Below, piece after piece: positions 41,685 to 52,384 of a stretch of DNA of 64,000 nucleotides. Below the pieces are notes generated by a model. That model was not told the DNA's origin, did not search any database, and saw only the letters and a list, made by a program, of their open reading frames with translations. The number at the start of each line of letters is the position of its first letter. Position 1 is the stretch's first letter. The stretch lies in NCBI GenBank assembly GCA_031835245.1, contig JAVKOQ010000179.1:45437-109436 (forward strand), in the 5' to 3' direction. Position numbers and translations under genes: made by a program. Source of the stretch: Balamuthia mandrillaris (taxonomy: Eukaryota; Discosea; Longamoebia; Balamuthiidae).

Positions 41685-44671
41685 TTACTTGCCGCCTTTC
41701 TTCTTGCTAAACAAACCAAACTTCTTTTTCTTGCCATCGGCACCAGCAGCATCTCCCTGCGGGCCTCTCAAGCTGTTCTCGGATGAAGACTGTGCCATCG
41801 CCGTTGCTGGTTGAATCATTTGCGCTCTGACATTGGGTGAACTTATGTTTCTGGAAGGAACGCCTCCTGCCGAAAGACCTCCATCACCAACACCTCCACC
41901 AGCACCGCCGCCGCCGAGTGTTGGGTGAGGAGCGCCAAAACCTTGAAAGTTTAAGGCCTTGCTTCGGTCCGTGATGGTTGTTCCTCCTCCAACCTTCATA
42001 GAAGCGCTTGGAATGGGAGCCCCCAAGGAGAAACGACTCTGAGCGGAAGGTCGAGGCGGAGGAGCCGCACGACCGCTTATGGTTTGAGCATTGGAGGCAT
42101 TGTTGTTGGTGTTGGAAGCGGCACCTCCGCCGAAACCCATGTGACGGGCTCCAGCGGGAGGAGATGGTTGGAGAGGAGATTGCTGAGGAGGATGCGGTTG
42201 AGGAGGTTGTTGTTGAGGAACAGGTTTTGTATAGTTGGATGGAAAGTAACTGGACATGAAAGAATAGGGTACGATGAGTACATAACAGAAAAACGAAACG
42301 AAAACGAGCTAAGGTTATGTACCCAAGGGTGCCATTGAGCTCTCCAGTCCACCATCCGCTGTCGTTCTTCCTTTTGACAGTGATAACATCGCCCGCATTG
42401 AAGGCGAGGATGTTCTTGGTGGCATCTCCTGCAAAATTATGTAAACAGGTGACTTGCTCCAACACCGTTACCATTACGCTCTCTCCTCTTGGTCTTGGAG
42501 GTTGAGCAGGTGCTCTCGGCTCTTCTTGTTGGTGGGAGTGTTGTTGTTGAGCAACTCCATTAGTACCTGCTGCTGGAGCAGCAGCAGGAGAAGGAGGAGC
42601 GAACTGAGCACTCTTGGGTTGAATGCGAACGTTAAGATTTGGAGCAGAGCCACGTCTGTTGAATGCAGGTCCTGCTCCTTGCGGTTGAGGTTGTTGTTGC
42701 GGTGCAGCTTGTTGCTGTTGTTGTCGGAATGAAGATTGTTCGCCGGTGGTTTCTCTTCGCGGCTAATAGATAAGAGCTATTAGCAGGCTGAACGGCTGAA
42801 AAGCAGAAAGGGAGAGTACCGAAGGAAGCGTTCCAACTTGTCCGGATTGTCTGTTAGAAGATGGACGAGGAAGCATCGGTGGTCTCCCATCCCCAGCAGC
42901 TCCAGGTCCCTGATGAGGAACCGGTCGTGGAGGCGGTGTGGCAGCACCACCAAAAGCAACACCTCCATTCATCGGCGGCGATGGACGAGCCATCGGAGAG
43001 GGAGGGATTGGTCTCCCTTGAGGAGGCACCGGTCTATTTCCCGGTTGTTGATGAGGTGGAACTGGTCGTTGCAGTGAAGTAGCACCAAACGGTGGTTGTG
43101 GTTGTGGTTGTTGTGGTTGTTGAGATTCATCTTCAGAAGGGCCAGAAGTGGGCTTGTTTCCACGAGAAGGCAACGGGGGTGGTGCGGTTCTCTTTGGGGG
43201 CAGGCGAGGTTCGTTGTTGTAAGCAGAAGGATCAGCAGATGGGGTTGGTTGAGGGTGGAATGCGATAGGAGTAGGAGCAGGAACTGCCATCGGTTGTGGC
43301 ATTGGTATCGCCGTGGGATGAATAACAGGTGCCTCTTCTTCTGCTTCTTCGTCTTCTTGTGGTTGTTCTTCTTGTGGTTGTTGTTGCTGTTGTTGAGCAA
43401 CTTGGTCACGGAAAGTGGAGCGAATTTGCAGCGGGGTCACCTCCAAAGGACTCAATTGCTTCATGTCCGGGAGAGGAGCCATTCCTGGAAGTTGCACGAC
43501 GGAAACACGCTTCAAAGCTGCAGGGTCTTTCGGAAGGTTGTTGTTGGCATAGCCAAAAGTAGGCACAGCAGAAGAAGAAGAAATGGAAGAATAAGGCCCT
43601 GAAGTTGTTGTGGAAGCTGTCTCCGCTGCAGAGGCTGCATCCGCATTCGCTTTCTTCTTCTCGGCCTTCTTCCTCTCCTTCTCTTCCTTCAATCTTCGCT
43701 CTTCCTCCTCTTTGGCCTTCTTCATCTCCATTTGTCGCTGCTCTCTTGCCTGCCGCTTCATTTCGTTGAGCTCCTGCATGGAAGGTCCTTTGGGAGCCTC
43801 CGACTCTGGCTCCGGCTGTTTGACCGGTTCTTTGGGAGCTGGAGGAGGTTTATCGATCTTCTTGATGAGCTCCGGCTTCGCTGCCGGGATTTTGAACCTG
43901 TCAAGAGGAGTCAGCTCTTCCTCTTCCTCTTGTGCTCCATTTTGTGGAGCAGCAGCGGGAGGTGGCGCAGGGGGTAAGCCGAGGTCCTCTCCGGGAGGAG
44001 GAAGAATGGAGTCGATGAGGTTGGAAAGACTGTCGAGAGCTGAGGAGCCTCGCCCTCCCCCGCCTCCTCCCCCAAAGTTTCCTCCAAAGGAAGCGGTAAA
44101 GTCTAGTTGCTGCGAGTGAGAGAAAGGAGGAGGAGAGACGTTTGGAGCTGTTTTATGTCCTTCTGGCTTATATTGTGGCTCCGTTCTATGTATTTTAAAG
44201 GAGAGAAACTGTTAGAAGAAGAAAGAAGAAGAAGCACGAGAAGAAGAAGAAGAGAACAAGAACAAGAAGAAACGAGAAAAGAGAATAAAGAGAGAGAAGA
44301 GAACAGAGAGAAGACGAAATTTAAGAAAAGAAAGAAATAATACCCGTGTTTGTCGAAGTCCCAAGAGACAGTAAAGTTCAGAGGGAAGTATCCGCTAAAG
44401 TCGTCTATTTCTCCCATAGCCCATCCTTGTGGAGCCTTTTTTATAGAAAAAGAAGGAGAAGAAACCGAGCAAATAATCCATCCATAGGTTTAAAATAGAG
44501 TGTTTGTTTTTTTAAAAAAAGCTTCCCAACAAAAAACCAGTGAGAGAGAGAGGTCAGACATACATTGGGATCGTCGAGTTGCTTGATGAAGTCGCCTTCT
44601 TGAAAGGAGAGCTGTCCGCCCATCAGGTCGCCCATAAAGTCGAACAACGCCACACGTATTTCGTCTCCCAT
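41685..44671 (-). CDS. Scaffold protein with two SH3 domains separated by a proline-rich linker
   Basis: Exons 44671-44564, 44435-44344, 44185-42820, 42762-42323 and 42249-41685 on the minus strand join in phase to 856 residues. SH3 domain 1 spans residues ~5-66 (VALFDFMGDLMGGQLSFQEG, GWAMGEIDDFSGYFP). A linker of ~550 residues follows: a charged coiled-coil-like stretch (NEMKRQAREQRQMEMKKAKE) and long Pro/Gln runs with PxxP ligands (RPVPPQGRPIPPSP). SH3 domain 2 is at ~625-680 (CLHNFAGDATKNILAFNAGD, GWWTGELNGTLGYFP), split by an intron. The C-terminus is polybasic (KKKKFGLFSKKKGGK), suited to binding acidic membranes. The PxxP motifs may bind the protein's own SH3 domains. A role in actin or endocytosis is likely by domain content, not shown. 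Confidence 0.85.
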
Positions 44672-45058
44672 TTTTTTTTGGTAATGTTACAAAAAAAAAG
44701 AGGAGAGAACCAAACAAAAAAAAAACAAAGCGATGGCCGGATACTCCTTGTTGTTGTTGTGTACTCTTCGGAATGCTTTTTGTTTTTTTCGTTGTCGAGC
44801 AAGACGAAAACACAAAGAGTCTTTTATTTCCAACAACAAGAAATCGTTAAGCAAAATAATATAATGCAATCATTTACAAATTTCCTTTTGTGGGCCATCA
44901 TTCATCAAAGTGGTCGACATTTTTTCATCGATTCAAATTTATGCGTCGACACGAACAAATAACCACGTGCGGGCAGGGGGACATGCGTTCGACTCCCGGA
45001 TTCGGACCCATTTTTTTTTGAAGAAAGCAAAAAAAAAAATGCGAATATTAGTTTTATT
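44672..45058. other. Gap with TCGACA motifs and a B-box-like element
   Basis: The 387 bases lie between the start of the SH3 scaffold gene and the end of the homeobox gene (both minus strand). GGTCGACA (44912-44919) and CGTCGACA (44944-44951) are related to the TGTCGACA motif. GCGTTCGACTCCC at about 44985-44997, followed 13 bases on by a run of T (45011-45019), resembles the 3' half of a Pol III gene (B box plus terminator), but no cloverleaf can be folded upstream of it. No protein gene is seen. Confidence 0.4.
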
Positions 45059-47083
45059 TTATTTTAAGTTGGTTTTGTGCAAAGAGCGAAGGGGTGGGAG
45101 TCTGGGTGGCCCGCCTGCGGGCTGCGTTGTGGCAGACAACGTTGTGAGCAAAGACGGGAGCGTGGAGCTCGCCATGTTCGTTTGTGGTTTTTCTGATTTG
45201 CTGTTGGCTGCTGGCGATGAGGCCGTAGAGCTGCTCGTTGTGGCTGCCGATGCAGCTACGTGAGCAAAGGGGGAAGGCAAAACGAGGGCAGAAAGAGGCA
45301 TGGACGATGATGAAGGAGACGATAGAGGGGATGAAGAAGATGTAGAAGAAGCAGAAGAAGAAGATGGAGCTCTTCCTCCTCCTGGAAGAAAGAGAGAAGG
45401 TGGCAATACTTGTGATAGAGGAGAAGCAGAAGACATGACTGTACCAGCAGCTGAACGAGACACTGAGAATGTTGGCAACAAGGCAGAGAGATGGTGCTGA
45501 AGAAGTTGGTGGTGCTTGTGGTGAGCATGAGCGTTGCTGTGCATCGTTGTCGTTGGTGTATTCAAAAGAGCAGTAGGAGAGAGCAAAGGTCGTGGCGCTA
45601 TTGCAGCAGCCATAGAAGAGGAGGAAGCAGCCGAAGGAGGAGACGAAACAGGAGAAGCAGGTACCACCATTTGTTGCTGTTTCTTCAGCTTGGCTCGTTT
45701 GTTTTGAAACCATATCTGAACGCGACGAGGCGTCATGCCTAACTGTTCCCCTATCTTTACTCTCAGCTGATAGTTTGGCATTTGCTCCTTCTCGAAGACT
45801 TTGTCCAAGACCTCTAGTTGTGCCGGAGTTGTCCTCATTCTCTTCTTCTTTGCCAAAGAAGAAGCAGAAGACGATGACGGGGAAGAAGGAGAAGCAGGCG
45901 AAGACTGTTCCTTCGATGTTTGTTGTTGCAAACTTGGTCGTGGTTTGAGACGCGGGTGTTTGGAAGTAGATGTTGCGGGAGCGGAAGGAGGAAGAAGAGG
46001 TGAAGCAGGGATGATGGTAGTTGCAGAGGAAGGGGTGAATGGAAGTGGGAATGGCAATGCCCCGCTTCCCTCCAACGAGGATGTGTCTACTTTGCTGATT
46101 TCTTGCTGCTGCTGCTGTTTTTCTTCCTCTTCTTCGCCTTCATCTTGTGATGAAGAAGCAGAAGGTGAAAATGAGGGTGATGGCGTGGATGGCACGGGAC
46201 TTTCTTCATCTTCAAGCCCATGCCGTTCTTCAGCGGTGGTCAAGGAAGGAGTGCCCGGCGGAGTTCTAACCGGAGATGAGGGTGTTTGCAGAGCCGCAAG
46301 GAACTCTGCTATCTCCATCACCTCTCTCTTGCTCCTACATTGTAAAAAACAAACAATAGGTAAGTGAAGGGGCTTTTTTAAAGCAAAAAAAAAAACAAAG
46401 AGTGTAACGAGATTTGAACCACCGCCCTCCGAGGCAATTTAGCCTCGGAATTTTCAGTGCTTTTTTTTGGGAAGAAATTCCGAGGCTTAAACTTCCGATG
46501 ATGCCGCCCCAAAAAAAAAAATGGAGGGAAAAATAAAAAGGAGGGAGAGAAAAAAGTGGATAGTGCAGCGAGGGAGAAAGGAGTGGAGAAAAAGAAAAGA
46601 ATGGAGAGAGAGAGTGCAAAAAAAAAAACGTAAAAGGAGAACAGAGGGAAAGAGAGAGAGGGAGGATAAAATAAAACCATACGCTTTGTTTTTTTTTTCT
46701 TTTAAAAAAAAACAAAACAATAAAGGGAAATGGGGGAAAGAAAGAAAGAAGAAAAAAAAAGGGGGGTACCTTGTGGTGGAGTTTTTCGTGTTCTGAGGCG
46801 AGGAGGCGCTCGGAGCGTGGTGCCTCTTTCGGGGTGGTAGGGAGGAAGGGCTCTCCTCCCTGGCGGAGCCCGTTCGCCGTCGTTTGTGGGAGGAGCCAGC
46901 TCCGGGCGGGCTGGTGGGCGCGCTCAAGAAGTTGAGCGAGGCCTTGGAGGAGAGCTCCTGCAGGGCGGCAAACATGTTGGGGTGGCGGTGGTCCTTGTTC
47001 ACCGTGGCTGGGGCGTCCTCCTCCAAAGGAAGAGAAGCCCCGCTCGTCCGACGCTTTGTCGCGCGCTTGGTGGTGTTGTGCAT
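45059..47083 (-). CDS. Homeodomain transcription factor
   Basis: Exons 47083-46770 and 46334-45059 on the minus strand join in phase (AG|G) to 529 residues. Exon 1 is basic and Ser/Pro-rich with likely nuclear signals (SHKRRRTGS, PPRKRHH). Exon 2 starts SKREVMEIAEFLAAL, followed by Ser/Pro/Glu-rich sequence. The homeodomain lies at ~266-327: KKKRMRTTPAQLEVLDKVFE, then the recognition helix PRRVQIWFQNKRAKLKK. Position 50 is Gln and position 51 Asn, as in typical TAAT-binding homeodomains. The rest is Ser/Ala/His-rich. Without exon 1 an ATG at 46318 would still give 419 residues, so the start is not fully certain. An 18-base palindrome with two inverted TAAT cores lies 91 bases upstream of the ATG, which could permit autoregulation. 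The intron carries an unusual hairpin. Confidence 0.85.
46389..46488. repeat. Hairpin-forming triple repeat GCCTCGG/CCGAGGC in the homeobox intron
   Basis: CCGAGGC (46429-46435) pairs with GCCTCGG (46442-46448), and AGCCTCGGAATTT (46441-46453) pairs perfectly over 13 bases with AAATTCCGAGGCT (46475-46487). The middle arm can thus choose either partner. On the minus strand the element is followed by GGTTCAAATCT, a B-box-like word, and a long T run. It may be the remnant of a small Pol III element or a structured intronic RNA; both are inferences. Confidence 0.5.
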
Positions 47084-47594
47084 TGTTTTTCGGTTGGTGT
47101 TGTGGTTGCTTAGTGCTGTGTGTGTGGTTTGTGAGTTTTTGCAGGAAATGATGTTTTTTTTTTTGGGATAGTTTTATTACGATCGTAATAACGCGATACT
47201 ATTTTTTGAAAAATTTAAATTGTCAGAATTTAAAAAATTGTCCATAAAAGGGCATTAAAGCCTAAATATGGGTTTTCAATAAAATAATAAAATTACGAAA
47301 TGGAAATATCGCAGAAATGATGGATTGTAAATTAGGGCATCGGGATATTTCCTATTGGCGGTTGCCATGGCTACTGATATTAAACCGAAAATCAACGAAA
47401 ACAAAAGCAAAAATTGCTATCATTTTCCTGGCTTTTGGCCATTGTGCCTCGTGCGTGTGTGTGAGGTATCGAGCGGGAAACCAGCGTACGTTTGCTCTGA
47501 CGATACATTTGGAAGTCAAACCATTATTTTTCCCCCTCGTTGATATTATTTATCGCAGAAGACTGTCTTTTGTTCCGTCTTTTTGCTTTTTTTT
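47084..47594. other. Upstream region of the homeobox gene with palindrome, X-box-like and CCAAT elements
   Basis: The 511 bases are AT-rich. A perfect 18-base palindrome TTATTACGATCGTAATAA lies at 47174-47191. At 47361-47374 GTTGCCATGGCTAC is one base away from a symmetric RFX-type X-box, with an inverted CCAAT (ATTGG, 47354-47358) next to it. No protein gene is supported. Confidence 0.5.
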
Positions 47595-48922
47595 TTAGAG
47601 GTTGAGCCACATCATATCCTGAGCAATAAGAAACCCTTTCTCTCGCACGTGCTTGGCTTCTGCGCTCTCCTCGTCGCATAGTGGGTTGGTGTGATTGAGG
47701 TGAGTGAGCAGGATCCTCTTCTCCCGGTGCTCTGCCAGCAGGAAGGGCTCAAACTGTTCGATGGAGGAGGTGACGAGAGGGTGTGGCACTTCTTTCATAT
47801 CCCTTCCATCCAATTCTGTCTCGCTGAAGAAAGTTGCATCGACCATACAGGTGCTATGAGCGGTAATGGCCTGTATAGTGGCCAACGAGAGAGAGAGACA
47901 GAGAGAGAGACAGAGAGAGAGAAGTGAGAAATTTGAGAAAAACAAAGAACAGGAACGAAAACAAACTGAAAGAAAGAAGAAAGAAGATGGAACCTCATGA
48001 AAACGTTTCCATTGAGACCATGAATCAATGTCTGGAATGTAAAGGAGGGTGTCATTGATGGACACGCCAACCGTGTCGGTGTACTCGCCTCGGTGTGGCA
48101 CTTGATAGAGCTTTACACGAAGACCTTCCCATGGGCTAAACTCATATTCAGTAGGTTCAACGGCTAGTGACGAACAAGAGTGAGAACGAAATGGGAATGA
48201 GAGAAGCACAGAAGAGAAAGACAACCCACCTTCTTCATTATCAGGAATAGGTCGAATAGGATGGAGTTGAATGTTTTTCAGTCTGTTTGAAGCAACTTAG
48301 AGAGTGAGACACACAGAGGTAAGAATAGATAGACATAAGAGACATGATAGACAAGAGAAGTAGGAAGAGAAGAGACGGAAGAAAGAGGCAGAAACCTTAC
48401 AAGCAGCTCCCATGGAGCGTTTCTCTCCAAGAACGTGCACATGGAGGGAGTGGCGTAGACAGGCAGCTCCTGCGAGGCCGCAGCCTCCCTGCCAAAGTGA
48501 ACGAGGCCGGCATAGTGCCCCATATGGGCATGCGTCAGCACCACGGCGTCATAAGGATTCCTCTTGCTTCTCCTCTCAGAAGAAGCAGCAGCAGAAGAAG
48601 AAGACAGAGAAGAGAAGAGACGGTCGGTTTGCTGTTTGATATCGGGAGAGACATCGATGAGCAAGGTCTTGCCCACACGGCTATCCAACACACAAATGGA
48701 AGGGCCTAGCCTCACTCTCTCCGGGCAAAGCCTTGCCTCGACGTCCCTCTTGTGTTGCGAGCCCATTTGCGGAAGTCCTCCATCCTTTTTATTTTTTTTT
48801 GAATGGATGAATATTTTTTTTTAAACAACAAAAAGCATAACATGAGCAGCAGGTACCTGAGCGCTTCCCAGCACCACGACACGAAGGGAGGAACCACACG
48901 ACCGAACATCTTCTTGCTTCAT
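47595..48922 (-). CDS. PqqB-like metallo-beta-lactamase-fold hydrolase
   Basis: Exons 48922-48857, 48784-48396, 48282-48230, 48163-47994 and 47870-47595 on the minus strand join in phase to 317 residues, the usual length of bacterial PqqB (~300). Seen: the opening strand RVVVLGSAQDGGLPQMG, the metal-binding motif LTHAHMGHYAGLVHFGRE, PVYATPSMCTFLERNAPWE, the region YIPDID and the late motif ILLTHLNHTNPL. These are characteristic of the PqqB branch of the superfamily rather than of RNase Z or glyoxalase II. PqqB acts in pyrroloquinoline quinone synthesis in bacteria; no other pqq gene is visible here, so the eukaryotic role may differ. The gene has four introns and looks native. A Ser/Ala insert (~60-75) is a local embellishment. 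The start has a good context and lies 258 bases from the divergent transporter gene. Confidence 0.85.
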
Positions 48923-49180
48923 TCTCTATTTTATTATTGTTAGAAGCAAAGGATTTCCATTTTGTCGACGTAAAATAGGTTTCATTTCCATGATGTGTAC
49001 CTTGGCCTCCCTCCTTTTTGTCCATCCAGATCGATACTTTTTGCACCCCTCCAAACCTGGACTTGGTCAGCCTCCAACCATTACGCTGTTGCTAAATCCT
49101 CAACACAAGAAAGGAAGACAACAAAGACAAACAAAGGCCTCCTGCTCTCTCGCTCTCCTTTTCGTCCGTTACATGTGGTA
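48923..49180. promoter_or_regulatory. Divergent promoter gap, PqqB-like / MFSD1-like genes
   Basis: The gap contains TGTCGACG at 48963-48970, one base off the recurrent TGTCGACA motif, in the context TTTTGTCGACGTAAAAT. No TATA box is clear. The layout suggests a shared promoter. Confidence 0.4.
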
Positions 49181-49866
49181 ATGAACACCCACCACCCACC
49201 CGCTGGAGTACAAAGCCTGAGCAACCCCCATCATAACAACAGCACCCAAGATCATCATCAACAACAACAACAACATAGCAGCAGCAACAACCACGTTGGA
49301 AGAAAAAATCCCCCCTCTAGGATGACGAGCTCCCCACCCCCGCTCTCCTCCTCCTCCTCCTCCTCACCGGTCGCTTCACCTCCCTCCCCTCCCGCTTTGG
49401 CACGGCTGGCCGACGTAGGAGCAGGAGGAGGAAGGAAGCGCTCCAGCAGCAGCATCACCAGCGACCATCACCGCAAGCACACCAACAAAACCAACAAGAA
49501 CTCCGTTGTCGTCTTTGAGGAGGAGGCCTTGCGGCCGCTGTTCCATGAGGGCAGCCACTCGCACGGAGGCGAGGCACAGACAACAACAACGCTCTCCCAA
49601 AGAAGAAAGTCCTTCAACAACGGTCCCAACGGCTATCGAACCTCCACCTCGCCCCCTCCGCCTGGTTCTTCTTCATCAAATACCTCAGCTGCTCCTGCTT
49701 CGACGAGCGGAGGGGGCGGGGGAGGGCCCAAGGCCTTGGTAAGTCCGCCAAGAGGACCGCGCCTTGTTGACCTTTCGTCGGAGGTAAACTTAACGCTTTT
49801 GTCATCGCTCCGCCAAAGCTTTTTCTTCTTCCCTTCTCCCCTTCTCTTTTTGTTTGCAGCCTCACC

Positions 49867-49910
<44 letters not shown>

Positions 49911-51449
49911 CTCTCCTCTTCGCTCTCTCTTTCTCTCTCGTGTGTCTCTCCTTTGTTCTCTTGCTCTCTTTTCTATTCTGTTCTGTTCTGTTCTGTTCTG
50001 TTCTGTTCTGTTCTGTTCTGTTCGATTCTCGTTCTAAATGTTTTTTCTCCGGTGTATAACAAAAAGAAGGAGAGGCAGCCGCAACCACCAGTCAAGGCCA
50101 AGGCCTCTCCATTAGTGGAGCCAAAGATGCACCGGCCCGTCACATCTGCCTCTGCTTTATCCACTTCCCTTGCTTCTCCTTCCTCTTCTTCCTCTGCGCC
50201 TTCCTCTTCCTCCTCCTCTTCCTCCTCCTCCTCTTCCTCGTCGCTATCTTCCTCTCGCAATGAGAATACAGACAACAACAATGACGACAACAACAACATG
50301 AGCTCTGACTTTGGAGGGACAAGAAAAAGAAAGAACGGACCAACGAACAACCGTTGGACACCAAGGCCCGGCTCCACCATGCATCCTGCCCGGCCGCTCT
50401 ATCGTTGGCTGGTTCTCATTTTTGCATGCCAACCCATCTTTGCTTCTTACTTTGCCGATCAAGGCATCGGTTTGTTCTGCTCCTCTCTTTATCTTCTTCT
50501 GTCCTTGTTCTCTCCTCTTCCGTCTTTACTCACATGCATTTGAACAATAGGAGCTACAGTGCCACTCTTAAGTACGTAGTTTTATTGCCCTGTTCTGGCC
50601 ATTTCTTGCTAAAGTTGCTCCATTTATTTCACACCGGTTTTAACTGTTGCTATTCTCACTCTTTCATACATTTCATTTCTCCCAGAAAAAGAGTTTGGCA
50701 TCTCAACAACGCAAATAGGAGTTCTATGGGGAGTGGCGGGATGGCCTTCTCTGTTGCTCTCCCCAGTGGCTGGTGTGATGGTGGCCAAGTATGGCACCCG
50801 AACTACCAGCTTGGTGTGTAACTTTCTCACTTTTTTGGGGAGTGTCATCTTTGCAGTAGCGCCAAACTTTTGGGTGATGGTATTGGGAAGAGCTATTTAT
50901 GGTCTTGGGCTTGATCCTTCTTATGTATGCTTCTCTTTTCTTTCCTTTTTCCTACTTCTATTGGCATTTACTTTCTCATTTCTTATACATTCTCTCTTTT
51001 CGCCTTTCCTCATTCTCTGTTTGTGAAAAAAAAAAAAGGTTATATCGGACACTATTATAGCGCGGTGGTTCTCGGAGGGACGTGGACGAACAGTATCACC
51101 CTCCTTGCCGGTGGCCTACAGCTTCCTTACTGCGATAGGTGAGTTTGGTGAGGTGCTGGGCCTCAACATTCTGCCGTTGGTGGCACTGTGGAGCCTTCGT
51201 GGCACCTTCATGCTCGGCAGCTTCACTCTCCTTCTTGGAGTGCTGTTCAACCTGTTGTACAATATAATGGACTACAAAGCAGCACCAGTGTTAGGACTGG
51301 ATGACGACGCGGAGGCAGCTGACTTTTCTCTGGCTCGGGTGGCCAAGTTTCCGCGCATCTTTTGGTTGCTATGCCTAGTCAGCTTCTTCTCTTACTCTCA
51401 AGTTTGGCCGGTGGTCGCTTTCACAACAGGTTTGCAAAACAAGAGAGAA

Positions 51450-51492
<43 letters not shown>

Positions 51493-51799
51493 ACATGAGC
51501 AGGACGGAAAAGAGGAGAAATGCTAATCTTTCGTTGTTAAGATTTTATTCACAGTGAATACGATTACTCCTTGAATGAGGCGGGTCACTTGACCAGCATC
51601 GTCTTTGCTGTGCCTCTCGTTCTCTCTCCTCTTCTGGGTTTTCTCTTGCAAAAGTTTGTGGTGTATACTTTAGTACTTTTGGTGGGTGCTCTCCTGTTGA
51701 TGGCCGGTCTCCTCATGTTTGCTTTGGGAGCCTCCAATCCCGTTTTTCCTCTGCTCGTCATTAGTCTTAGTTTCACTTTGGTATGTTTTTGCGTTATTT

Positions 51800-51837
<38 letters not shown>

Positions 51838-52384
51838 TCCCTCCCTCCCTCCCCCCCTCTCTCTCCTCTCTCTCTCTCTCTCTCTACTGTTTGCTTAACG
51901 AATCATTTGGCATAATTAAAAGATGCCATGCGGGGTATGGCCATCTATTCCATTGGTGACGCCGCCCGAGATGACCGGCACCGCTTTCGGCATTCTCACC
52001 GTCACCCAAAGCCTCTGCTTCATCGTGGTGCCAGTTCTCATCGGCCTCTTTCACGAGCATTACGGCTCCTACACCTATCCGTTCCTCTTCTTGGCGGGCA
52101 TGGCGTGCTTCGGCTTCCTGCTCAGCCTGGCGACTTTCCTCTTGGACCTCTTCTCCGACCGCAGCAACCTCTTCAACCTTCATTCCTCCTCCTCCGCCTC
52201 CTCCTCTGCTTACTTGTCTTCCTCCAAGAGAAAGAAAAACAAGATGAGGAGAAGATTGTTGGATGGGAAAGACTATGGAGAGCTGGAAGTGGAGGAGATG
52301 GATTACGAGCTGGAGGAACCGCCGGCCATCCTATCGGAGGAGCTCCTTGAGGCAGCCGAGGAACCGCCAATGGTCATGGGCTAG
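49181..52384 (+). CDS. Major facilitator superfamily transporter, MFSD1-like
   Basis: Exons 49181-49783, 50067-50469, 50551-50571, 50686-50924, 51039-51429, 51542-51780 and 51923-52384 join in phase to 785 residues; one exon is 21 bases. The first ~310 residues are a low-complexity, hydrophilic tail rich in Ser, Pro, His and Gln, far longer than in animal MFSD1. The transporter starts at ~310 (YRWLVLIFACQPIFASYF), with LWGVAGWPSLLLSPVAGVMV, ARWFSEGRGRTVSPSLPVAY, FGEVLGLNILPLVALW, DYSLNEAGHLTSIVF and a last helical pair near FLFLAGMACFGFLLS, giving about 12 helices. MFSD1 is a lysosomal dipeptide exporter in animals; a C-terminal acidic tail with EELLEAAEE could serve as a sorting signal. The family is firm, the substrate inferred. 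Introns carry CT, GA and TTCTG repeats. Confidence 0.85.
49865..49908. repeat. CT dinucleotide repeat in intron 1 of the MFSD1-like gene
   Basis: About 21 CT units on the sense strand of the gene. Confidence 0.92.
49975..50022. repeat. TTCTG pentanucleotide repeat in intron 1 of the MFSD1-like gene
   Basis: Nine identical copies of TTCTG in tandem, with flanking imperfect copies (TTCTA, TTCGA). It lies in the 3' half of intron 1 and contributes pyrimidine-rich sequence before the acceptor at 50066. Confidence 0.95.
51454..51489. repeat. GA repeat in an intron of the MFSD1-like gene
   Basis: About 17 GA units on the sense strand, one of the few introns in the window where the purine strand is the sense strand. 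Confidence 0.9.
51803..51892. repeat. CT/CCCT tract in the last intron of the MFSD1-like gene
   Basis: Two CT blocks with intervening CCCT units, sense strand. Confidence 0.9.
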
